From Ilumatobacteraceae bacterium (GTDB lineage Bacteria > Actinomycetota > Acidimicrobiia > Acidimicrobiales > Ilumatobacteraceae): a stretch of 64,000 nucleotides of DNA. The stretch is from the NCBI GenBank assembly GCA_033344875.1, contig JAWPMO010000001.1:2381595-2445594 (forward strand), written 5' to 3'. This document shows positions 7,371-14,740 of this stretch, piece by piece. Made by a program: the position numbers and the translations under genes. The notes below the pieces were generated by a model, which was not told the DNA's origin, made no database searches, and worked only from the letters and a program-made list of their open reading frames with translations. Within the stretch, counting starts at the first letter, position 1; every line of letters starts with the position of its first letter.

Positions 7371-10192
7371 GCGGTCACCACCGCATCGGAACCGCCGTCG
7401 ACCGCAGCATCGTCGCCCTCCGCCTCGGCTGCCTCTTCGCCGAAGGCCTCGTACGCCATCAGGATCACACCGAGCACCACGAGGAACACGCCGATGTCGA
7501 AGGGCAGTGCCGAGGTGGTCTTGACCTTGCCGAGGACCGGCAGGTCGGCCTCCCAGAGTGCGTGTTCGAGCACCGACCCGCCGAGCGCGAGCGGCATGAT
7601 CGCCGTCGTCACCGCCGTGGCCAGACCGACCCCGAGCACCGTCCACGGGGCGACCGGCACGGACCGTCGCACTGCGGCGAGGCCACCCGCGATGTACCGC
7701 AGGCTGATCGCGGCGGCGGCGGTGAGCCCGCCGACGAACCCGCCACCCGGCTGGTTGTGACCGGCGAACAACAGGTACACGGCCACCACGAGGATGCTCG
7801 GGTACAGCAATCGCGCCGACGCATCGACCACCGGCAGGTGGGCGAACGGTGGTCGCTCGGTACCGGCGCCGTCACCGGGCCGGCGAGCGGCTCGCGCCAG
7901 TGCCACCAGACCGAGCGCGGCGACCGCCAGCACGGTGATCTCGCCCAACGTGTCGAAACCACGGAAGTCGACGAGGATCACGTTGACCACGTTGGATCCC
8001 TCGCCGTCGGGGACCGACCGCTCGATCATCTCGGCCGACACCGGCGCCTGCGAGACATCGCTGCGCGCCTGGGCGGCCACGAGCGCGAAGACGAAGATTC
8101 CGACGAACGTCATCCCGGCGACCACCAGCCGGATCGGCAGGCGGATCGCTGCCCGCTCGTCGACGAACTCGCGCGGGAGGAACCGGAGCACCAGCACGAA
8201 CAGGACGGTGGCGAGCGTCTCGATCGCGAACTGGGTCAGCGCCAGGTCGGGCGCACCCTGCACCACGTAGAACGCCGCCATCGCGAACCCGACCGCGCCG
8301 AGCATCAGCGCGGCGGCGATGCGACGGCGGGTGATCGAGGCACCGACCGCGGCGACGACCACCACGGCCACGATCGGAATGTGAACCCAGTTGCCGATCA
8401 GCACCGGGAAACCGTCGAGTCCGGCGAGCGCCGGCCCGAGCGGAGCGGCCACCGCCACCCCGATGATCACGACCAGGTACGCCGGCAGCGACCCGTTCTG
8501 CACGATGCCGGTGACCCGCCGCCCGAACTGCGACACCCCGCTGACCGTGGAGGTGAACGCCCGGTTGGCGTCGGGGATCCATGCGATGGGGCGGTGGGCG
8601 AGGCGTTGGAGCCGTTCGACCGATGACCGCACGAGCACGAGCGCGACACCTGCGGCGATGATGATCGTCGACAGCAGCAGCGCCGAGTTGAAGCCGGCCC
8701 AGAGGACGACGTGCTTCGGCTTCGCGTCGGTGTACAGCGTGGTGGTCGCGCCGCGCACGAGCGAATCGATCAGCCACGGGACGACACCGAACGCGATCGA
8801 CGCCAACCCGAGCAGCGCGGCCGGAGCGACGAAACGGCTCGCCGGCGGCGGTGCCGCACCTGGCTCGAGCACCAGATCGGGGTCGGCGTGGTCGACCAGC
8901 CGACCGCTCACGCCGAGCACGAACCGTGCCGAGTAGGCGAAGGTCAGCACCGACCCGACGACGACCACGGCCACGACGACCGGGGCACCCCCGAACTCGG
9001 CGTGCAGCAGCGCATCGAGCGCCTTTTCCTTGCCGATGAACCCGACGAGCGGCGGCACGCCCGCCATCGACGCGGCGGCGACGACCGAGATCGCGACGAC
9101 CGGCCACCACCCGCGGCCGAGGCCGGCGAGTCGACGGACGTCACGGGTGCCCGTCTGGTGGTCGACGATGCCGACGACCATGAACAGCGCCGCTTTGAAC
9201 GCGGCATGGGCGATCAGCACGACGAGCCCCGCCTGCGCGACCGCGTACACGCCGGTACCGAACAGCAGCATCAGGAACCCGAGCTGACTGACGGTGCCGT
9301 ACGCGAGCAGGAGCTTGAGGTCGTGCTGACGGAGGGCACGCCACGCCCCCGTGATCATCGTCGCCGATGCGACCGTGAGCACGATCGGCCGCCAGGTCGA
9401 CACCTCGCCGAGCACGGGGGCGAGGCGGGCGACGAGGAACACGCCGGCTTTCACCATCGTCGCGGCGTGCAGGTAGGTGCTGATGGGCGTGGGTGCGACC
9501 ATGGCCCCGGGGAGCCAGCCACCGAACGGCAGCTGGGCCGACTTCGTGAACGCCCCGATGAGCACCAGGACCACCCCGACGCCGGCGGCGGTGCCGGTCG
9601 GTGGCGCGGTGAGCAGCTCGCTGAGCCGGTAGGTCCCGGCGTCCTGTCCGATCACGACGAACCCGGCCAGCATCACGAGCCCGCCCATGCCGGTGATCAG
9701 GATCGCCGACAAGGCAGCGGCACGAGCTTGGGGCTGTTCGTCGTCGTTGCCGATCAGCAGATACGACGTGATCGACGTCAGCTCCCAGAACACGAACAGC
9801 GCCAACAGGTGGTCGGAGGCGGCGATGCCGAGCATGGCTCCGGCGAACAGGGTGAGCAGCCCGGCGAGCCGACCGATCGCCGGGCCGGGGTGGGAGAAGT
9901 AGCCGACGGCGTAGAGGCAGACGAGGAGTCCGACACCCGACACGATCAGGGCGAGGACGAGGCCCACCGCGTCGAGACGAAGGTCGAGGGAGAGGCCGAG
10001 TTGCGGCACCCAGTCGAACGAGCCGGTGATCGCGTCGCCGCGGACCAGGCTGCGAGCCCGCGAGCCGATGAGCACGAGCGTGACCGCCGGGGCGACGGCG
10101 GCCACGAGGAACGCGCGTGCACCGAGGCGTTGCCCGCCGCCGAGCAGCACGATGCCCAGGACGAGATGGAGCAGGAGGACGGCGAGCAGCAT
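7367..10192 (-). CDS. mrpA: Mrp antiporter subunit A fused to subunit B
   Basis: 941-aa polytopic protein. Residues ~1-500 are the NuoL-like antiporter core (FWELTSITSYLLIGN; AQLPFGGWLPGAMVAPTPISTYLHAATMVKAGVFL; HDLKLLLAYGTVSQLGF). Residues ~600-780 are the MrpA C-terminal NuoJ-like part. The last ~150 residues (LLYPSILVVAVYLLFAGHNQ, PGGGFVGGL) are an MrpB domain, so mrpA and mrpB are one gene, as in many actinobacteria. The ATG of MLLAVLLLHLVLG was chosen; a GTG 33 nt upstream is possible. First gene of the operon, divergent from the winged-helix/carbonic anhydrase pair. Confidence 0.96.
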   Translation of the reverse strand: MLLAVLLLHLVLGIVLLGGGQRLGARAFLVAAVAPAVTLVLIGSRARSLVRGDAITGSFDWVPQLGLSLDLRLDAVGLVLALIVSGVGLLVCLYAVGYFSHPGPAIGRLAGLLTLFAGAMLGIAASDHLLALFVFWELTSITSYLLIGNDDEQPQARAAALSAILITGMGGLVMLAGFVVIGQDAGTYRLSELLTAPPTGTAAGVGVVLVLIGAFTKSAQLPFGGWLPGAMVAPTPISTYLHAATMVKAGVFLVARLAPVLGEVSTWRPIVLTVASATMITGAWRALRQHDLKLLLAYGTVSQLGFLMLLFGTGVYAVAQAGLVVLIAHAAFKAALFMVVGIVDHQTGTRDVRRLAGLGRGWWPVVAISVVAAASMAGVPPLVGFIGKEKALDALLHAEFGGAPVVVAVVVVGSVLTFAYSARFVLGVSGRLVDHADPDLVLEPGAAPPPASRFVAPAALLGLASIAFGVVPWLIDSLVRGATTTLYTDAKPKHVVLWAGFNSALLLSTIIIAAGVALVLVRSSVERLQRLAHRPIAWIPDANRAFTSTVSGVSQFGRRVTGIVQNGSLPAYLVVIIGVAVAAPLGPALAGLDGFPVLIGNWVHIPIVAVVVVAAVGASITRRRIAAALMLGAVGFAMAAFYVVQGAPDLALTQFAIETLATVLFVLVLRFLPREFVDERAAIRLPIRLVVAGMTFVGIFVFALVAAQARSDVSQAPVSAEMIERSVPDGEGSNVVNVILVDFRGFDTLGEITVLAVAALGLVALARAARRPGDGAGTERPPFAHLPVVDASARLLYPSILVVAVYLLFAGHNQPGGGFVGGLTAAAAISLRYIAGGLAAVRRSVPVAPWTVLGVGLATAVTTAIMPLALGGSVLEHALWEADLPVLGKVKTTSALPFDIGVFLVVLGVILMAYEAFGEEAAEAEGDDAAVDGGSDAVVTA

Positions 10193-10257
10193 GGCGGGAG
10201 ATACCGGTCCGCCCGAAACTACCACGAGACATCTGCCTTCGGAAACGCATGATCGGA

Positions 10258-10286
10258 TTGACCTTTTGGGAAAGGTGTGTTCTGAT
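10258..10286 (+). promoter_or_regulatory. Promoter with internal palindrome ACCTTTTGGGAAAGGT
   Basis: A TTGACC -35 box at 10258-10263 and TCTGAT -10 at 10281-10286 are separated by 17 nt. The -10 ends 6 nt before the ATG at 10293, so transcription probably starts on the start codon (leaderless). A perfect inverted repeat, ACCTTT-N4-AAAGGT at 10261-10276, fills the -35/-10 spacer, the position expected for a repressor site. The natural candidate binder is the winged-helix protein encoded immediately downstream (autoregulation is inferred). Confidence 0.6.
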
Positions 10287-10292
10287 GCAGGC

Positions 10293-10682
10293 ATGGACCG
10301 GCAGCGGAACGGGAAGGATCGGCGGCGCGGCCCCGCCGCTTCTCGAACCGATTCGCGAGCGTGGACGTTCCTCACCAATCACGCGCACGTCCTCCTGGCG
10401 ATCAGCCGGAACCCCGAACTCCGCCAGCGCGAGATCGGCGACCTGGTCGGTATCACCGAAGGAGCGGCGCAGCGGATCCTCCACGAGCTCGAGGACGAGG
10501 GCTACCTCGCTCGCGAACGCGTGGGACGGCGCAACCGCTACGCCGTGATCGGCGGCGGACCGTTGCGCCACCCGCTCGAGGCCGGGCGCACGATCGAAGA
10601 ACTGATCGACGCCCTCCGCCCGGGTGTCGGCCGCACCGACCGCACCTCCCCCGACAGCACCAACGAATCGGAGCCACGATGA
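10293..10682 (+). CDS. Winged-helix (MarR/ArsR-like) transcriptional regulator
   Basis: 129-aa small DNA-binding protein. A basic N-terminal tail is followed by a winged helix: WTFLTNHAHVLLAISRNPELRQREIGDLVGITEGAAQRILHELEDEGYLARERVGRRNRY. The recognition helix is around ITEGAAQRILHEL and the wing is the RVGRRNRY turn. The C-terminus is Ser/Thr/Asp-rich. Its TGA overlaps the ATG of the carbonic anhydrase gene (ATGA), so the two are co-translated. It probably controls itself and the carbonic anhydrase through the palindrome in its promoter, and might also affect the divergent mrp operon. Ligand unknown. Confidence 0.85.
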   Translation: MDRQRNGKDRRRGPAASRTDSRAWTFLTNHAHVLLAISRNPELRQREIGDLVGITEGAAQRILHELEDEGYLARERVGRRNRYAVIGGGPLRHPLEAGRTIEELIDALRPGVGRTDRTSPDSTNESEPR

Positions 10683-11194
10683 CCAAGCGCAGCCCTCAGA
10701 TCGACGAACTCGTCGGACTCAACCGCGACTACGCCGCCGAGTTCCACGATGCCGGCCTCCAGGTCGAGCCGACACGCAACCTGGCCGTGGTCGCGTGCAT
10801 GGACTCCCGCATCGACACCTTCGCCGTCCTCGGCCTCGGCAACGGCGAAGCCCACATCATCCGCAACGCCGGCGGCGTCATCACCGACGACGTGATCCGG
10901 TCGCTGTGCCTGTCACAGCGCTTCCTCGGCACTCGCGAGATCGTCCTCGTCCATCACACCGACTGCGGCTTGCAGAAGGTGAACGAGGCCGAGTTCCGCG
11001 ACCAGCTCGCCGACGAACTCGGCCTCAAGCCCTGGTGGTCGCTCGAAGCCTTCCAGGATCCGTACGAGGACGTCCAGCAGTCGATCCGGCGACTCCGGCT
11101 GACGCCGTTCATCCCCCACAAGGACTCGATCACCGGGTTCGTGTACGACGTGACCGACGGACTCCTGCACCAGGTCGACGTCGAGCCGTCCTGA
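10679..11194 (+). CDS. Beta-class carbonic anhydrase
   Basis: 171-aa protein of the beta-carbonic anhydrase superfamily, which interconverts CO2 and bicarbonate in the cytosol. Zinc ligands and the Asp-Arg dyad are visible: C40-x-D42-x-R44 (VACMDSR) and H93-x-x-C96 (HHTDCG). NAGG at residues 63-66 also fits. The length is like the short mycobacterial type rather than plant forms. The start is fixed by the 4-nt overlap with the upstream regulator gene. Adjacency to a divergently transcribed Na+/H+ antiporter suggests a joint role in pH and bicarbonate balance, which is inference. Confidence 0.9.
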   Translation: MTKRSPQIDELVGLNRDYAAEFHDAGLQVEPTRNLAVVACMDSRIDTFAVLGLGNGEAHIIRNAGGVITDDVIRSLCLSQRFLGTREIVLVHHTDCGLQKVNEAEFRDQLADELGLKPWWSLEAFQDPYEDVQQSIRRLRLTPFIPHKDSITGFVYDVTDGLLHQVDVEPS

Positions 11195-11212
11195 GCGCGA
11201 CCCGGGCGGTGA

Positions 11213-12427
11213 TCAGCGGCCGCGGCGCGGCGGCGCCGGCAGGCGACTCGCCGACGCGGCACCGAAGAACGACACGGCGGCCGAGAGCACGAACACCCAG
11301 GTGAACGAACCGAGCAGGTCGGCGAGCAACCCCCCGATCTGTGGCGAGACCATCTGGGTCACCCCGAACGCCAGCGTGGCGGCGCTGAACGCCGGCCCGT
11401 ACGTGTCGACGTCGGTGTGGTCGACGACGTGGGCGATGATCAGCGCCGGCATGCCCGAGAACATCAGGCCGATCCCCACGCACGCGATCGCCACCCAGGG
11501 CTGCCGACCGGTCAGGAGCAGCAGCGTGCACGCCCCGAACCCGACGAACGCCCCGGTCAACGTCGCCCGGCGACCGATGCGATCGGACAGTGGTCCGAGC
11601 GTCGTCCCACCGAACACGGTCGCCGCACCGACCACGGAGAACATCGCCGACGCCTGACCGGAACTGAAACCGGAGTCGTCCTCGAGCCGCGCCACGAGGA
11701 ACCCGAGGACCAGGATGTAGGCGAATCCGAACGCGGCGTAGGCGACCGTGGCGGGGACCCACGACGTCACCGACCTGAGCGCTGCGATCCCACCGAATCC
11801 GCCGGTCATCGAGGGCCGATCGCCTCGGGATCGGATCAGTGCGAACGCCCCGACGACCACGACACAGGCGACCGCGAACTCGATGCGGTACACCAACTGC
11901 CAGTTGTCGGGACCGTCGCTCCGCCGATCGAGGAACGCCGCCAACTGGCCAGCGAACAGGATCCCGATGCCGATGCCCGACCCGACGAGACCGACCGCCA
12001 TGCCGGCTCGATGCGGCGGCAGCGCCCGCGCCGAGATCGCCGGTGCCGGAATCCAGATCACCGCTCCCCCGATCCCCATCGCGAACAGCGCCACGCCCAG
12101 CAACGGTCCGCTCGGAGCGAACGCTGCGAGCCCCAGCGCGAGGGTCGAGATCGAGAGCCCGATCCGCATCAACCCGACCAGCGTCACCCTCGATGCAGCC
12201 CATGACACGGCCAGGGTCCCGAGCAGGTAGGCGGTCACGTTCAGCGTGCCGAAGAAGCCGGCGAGCGTGTTGGAGCCGTCGAGCACGTCGTCGCGGGCCC
12301 CCGGCAGGACGACACCCCACGTGAACCGACCGAACGCCTGCGCCACACACACCGATGCCATCACGAGCACGATGACGACCCAGGCCCGCTCGCCGCGCAA
12401 CGTCGACGACGCCGCCGGCACGGTCAC
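11213..12427 (-). CDS. MFS transporter (YbfB/YjiJ-like)
   Basis: 404-aa major facilitator protein with 12 hydrophobic segments. The N-terminal pattern is AQAFGRFTWGVVLPGARDDV, and the inter-domain DRIGRR signature is present (LGPLSDRIGRRATL). The start is GTG, chosen because it overlaps the stop of the photolyase gene (GTGA) and leaves the protein beginning just before the first helix. Third gene of the DUF2071-photolyase-MFS unit. The substrate cannot be predicted; the YbfB/YjiJ group is poorly characterised. Confidence 0.85.
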   Translation of the reverse strand: MTVPAASSTLRGERAWVVIVLVMASVCVAQAFGRFTWGVVLPGARDDVLDGSNTLAGFFGTLNVTAYLLGTLAVSWAASRVTLVGLMRIGLSISTLALGLAAFAPSGPLLGVALFAMGIGGAVIWIPAPAISARALPPHRAGMAVGLVGSGIGIGILFAGQLAAFLDRRSDGPDNWQLVYRIEFAVACVVVVGAFALIRSRGDRPSMTGGFGGIAALRSVTSWVPATVAYAAFGFAYILVLGFLVARLEDDSGFSSGQASAMFSVVGAATVFGGTTLGPLSDRIGRRATLTGAFVGFGACTLLLLTGRQPWVAIACVGIGLMFSGMPALIIAHVVDHTDVDTYGPAFSAATLAFGVTQMVSPQIGGLLADLLGSFTWVFVLSAAVSFFGAASASRLPAPPRRGR

Positions 12428-13950
12428 AGGTCGCCTGCGTCGAGCGCGGCGACGACAAGAACGGCATGTTCGCGGACCGCGGGCAGATCGCCGAGTTGTC
12501 GCATCGCCGCCAACTGTCGCGCCATCCGGTGGTTCCCGGCGAACCGGTCGGCGTGGCGGGCGAGGAAGTCCCAGTAGAGGGTGGTGAACGGGCAGGCATC
12601 GTCGCCGGTCCGCTGCTTCGGATCGAACCGGCACCCACGACACGAGTCGCTCATCCGGTTGATGTACGCGCCACCGGATGCGTACGGCTTGGTCGCCATC
12701 CGTCCTCCGTCGGCATGCAACGCCATCCCCATCACGTTCGGCAGCATCACCCACTCGGCACCGTCGACGAAGCTCGCCCACATCCACTCCGTCATCGCCG
12801 CCGGGTCGACACCGGCGGTGAGTGCGAGGTTGCCGAAGACCATCAGCCGTTCGATGTGATGGGCGTACCCGTGATCGTGCAGGTGCGTGACCGCGTTGGC
12901 GACGCAGGCCATCTCGGTGGCTGCATCACCGGTGAACGCCGGCGGCACGGGCCGTGTCGCCCCGAGACCGTTGACGCCCCGGTAGTCGGGCATCCAGAGC
13001 CAGAACACGCCCCACACGTACTCGCGCCAACCGATGACCTGCCGCACGAACCCCTCGACCGAGTTGATCGGGGCATCGCCGGCCCACCAGGCACGCTCGG
13101 CGGCCTCGACGACCTCGCCGGGGTGCAGCAGGCCGAGGTTCATCGACGACGACAGCACCGAGTGCGCCAGCTTCCACTCGGCGGCGAGCATCGCGTCCTC
13201 GTGCGGGCCGAACGGAGCGAGACCGGTCGCGACGAACTCGTCGAGCCGGGCCAGCGCCTGAGCCCGCGTGACCGGCCAGGTGCCGTCGGGCGCCGCTCCC
13301 CAGCACGTGTCGGGAAGCCGGTCGATCACCTCGCGGTCGATCCCGTCCAACTCGAACCGGGTGATCTCCGGCCAGGCCCGCCCGTCCTTCGGGGGACGCT
13401 CACGGTTGTCGTGGTCGAAGTTCCACTGCCCGCCGGCGGGTTCGGCACCGTCGGGACCGTCCTCCATCAGCAGATCCAGGCGCCGCCGTTGCCACCGGTA
13501 GAAGTCCTCCATCTTGAACGAGTCGCGATCGGCTGTCCATTCGGCGAAGTCGTCGTAGTGGCAGGTGAACTGGTCGTTGCGCACGGTCTCGACGCCGAGG
13601 CCGTCGAGCAGGACACGGCCGTCCCAACTCATCGGCTCCATCGCGATCACCCGCCCGACGTCGAACTCGTCGCGGTGGGCGGTGACGCCGGCTGCGAGCG
13701 TGGCGGCACGCCGGACGTCGACGTCGAACCCCTCGGCCAGCAGTTCGTCCGCGAAGTGCAGCATCGCCGACAGCACCACGTGTAGACGTTGACGGTGCCA
13801 GCGTTTCGACGCGATCTTCCGCTCGCTCACCACGAGCAGCACCCGACATTCCCCCGGCTCGCGACCGGCGAGGGCGCCACCGTCTCGGCGCAGCTGATCG
13901 CCGAGCACCCACACGGTGGGAACGTCGCTCGACCCGCCGCCCACGGTCAC
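12424..13950 (-). CDS. Cryptochrome/photolyase family protein with Fe-S cluster, probable (6-4) photolyase
   Basis: 508 aa. The N-terminal Rossmann-like photolyase-related domain (TVWVLGDQLRRDGGAL, VLLVVSERK) is followed by the all-helical FAD-binding domain. Features match the bacterial FeS-BCP group (Agrobacterium PhrB): the HDHGYAHHIERLMVFGNLAL stretch with a His pair, and four cysteines, one in EMACV and three in SCRGC...DACPF near residues 433-449, suited to a [4Fe-4S] cluster. Likely a light-driven repair enzyme for (6-4) photoproducts. GTG start, overlapping the preceding DUF2071 gene by 4 nt; its stop overlaps the MFS start. Confidence 0.88.
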   Translation of the reverse strand: MTVGGGSSDVPTVWVLGDQLRRDGGALAGREPGECRVLLVVSERKIASKRWHRQRLHVVLSAMLHFADELLAEGFDVDVRRAATLAAGVTAHRDEFDVGRVIAMEPMSWDGRVLLDGLGVETVRNDQFTCHYDDFAEWTADRDSFKMEDFYRWQRRRLDLLMEDGPDGAEPAGGQWNFDHDNRERPPKDGRAWPEITRFELDGIDREVIDRLPDTCWGAAPDGTWPVTRAQALARLDEFVATGLAPFGPHEDAMLAAEWKLAHSVLSSSMNLGLLHPGEVVEAAERAWWAGDAPINSVEGFVRQVIGWREYVWGVFWLWMPDYRGVNGLGATRPVPPAFTGDAATEMACVANAVTHLHDHGYAHHIERLMVFGNLALTAGVDPAAMTEWMWASFVDGAEWVMLPNVMGMALHADGGRMATKPYASGGAYINRMSDSCRGCRFDPKQRTGDDACPFTTLYWDFLARHADRFAGNHRMARQLAAMRQLGDLPAVREHAVLVVAALDAGDL

Positions 13951-14708
13951 CGGCGCTCGCCCACCGGGTCGAACCAGGCGAGATCGACCGCGACCCCCGG
14001 CGAGTAGCAGGCCCGAGGTGGCCCGACCGGGGTGGGCAGACCGGCCGCTTCGAGCGCCGTGCCGTGCACCTTGAACCGGTCGATGCGATGGAGCGGCCAG
14101 CGTTCGTGTTCGACCGCCCCGTAGAGCAGTCGCCGACGGCGAGACGTGAGGAGCGCCCAGCGTGCCGACAGGAAGTGGTCGAGCGGTTCGACGTCGTCGG
14201 CGGGGATCGGTGCGCCCACGTCGAACTCGATTGACGCCGTGGCCCGTTCACAGTGCGGCCATCGTCGCCTCATCGTGTACCGGTGGCGGTCGCCGACGAC
14301 CTCGTGGGACGCGTGCGCCCAGCAGTACGGCAGCGAGAACACCGTTCGGGCGACGCCGACGATCGCGATCCGCGGCACGTCGAGCGAGAAGAACCAGATC
14401 GCGCGCCGGCCGAGCGCGTCGACGACGTACGTCCGCACGTTGGTCTCGATGAAGTGCGACAGGTACGGGATCGGGGGTGTCGGGCCGAGCTGGACCCGCC
14501 GCATCTCGAACGGGATCAGACCGACCCACGCCCGCCCGTCGAACGTGTCGACCCGGATGCCGTCGGGCAGCAGGCGCTGGACGTCCTCGGGGTCGTAGCT
14601 CCAGTGGAAGTACGCAAGTTCGTCCCACCGCTGGTGCAGGACGGCACGACCGCCGAGACGAGGCGGGTCGGGACTGACCGGTTCGATGGATCCAGCGTCG
14701 TCGAGCAC
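13947..14708 (-). CDS. DUF2071 family protein (YqjF-like)
   Basis: 253-aa protein with DUF2071 family features: WDELAYFHWSYDPEDVQRLLPDGIRVDTFDGRAWVGLIPFEM near the N-terminus, then FIETNVRTYV and IWFFSLD. Function is not established for the family. The start is GTG, 8 nt after a TACGCT box (14717-14722), so it may begin its own leaderless transcript although only 32 nt separate it from the sulfatase gene upstream. It is translationally coupled to the photolyase (GTGA). Confidence 0.85.
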   Translation of the reverse strand: MLDDAGSIEPVSPDPPRLGGRAVLHQRWDELAYFHWSYDPEDVQRLLPDGIRVDTFDGRAWVGLIPFEMRRVQLGPTPPIPYLSHFIETNVRTYVVDALGRRAIWFFSLDVPRIAIVGVARTVFSLPYCWAHASHEVVGDRHRYTMRRRWPHCERATASIEFDVGAPIPADDVEPLDHFLSARWALLTSRRRRLLYGAVEHERWPLHRIDRFKVHGTALEAAGLPTPVGPPRACYSPGVAVDLAWFDPVGERR

Positions 14709-14740
14709 CGACGTCGAGCGTACCGACGCACGACCGCCGG

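Noticed and set aside
5635-7524. 629-codon plus-strand frame through mrpD
   Set aside because: Shadow of the Mrp genes; His/Asp/Gln/Arg-rich without domain character.
8711-10252. 513-codon plus-strand frame opposite mrpA
   Set aside because: Low-complexity antisense product; mrpA is unambiguous.
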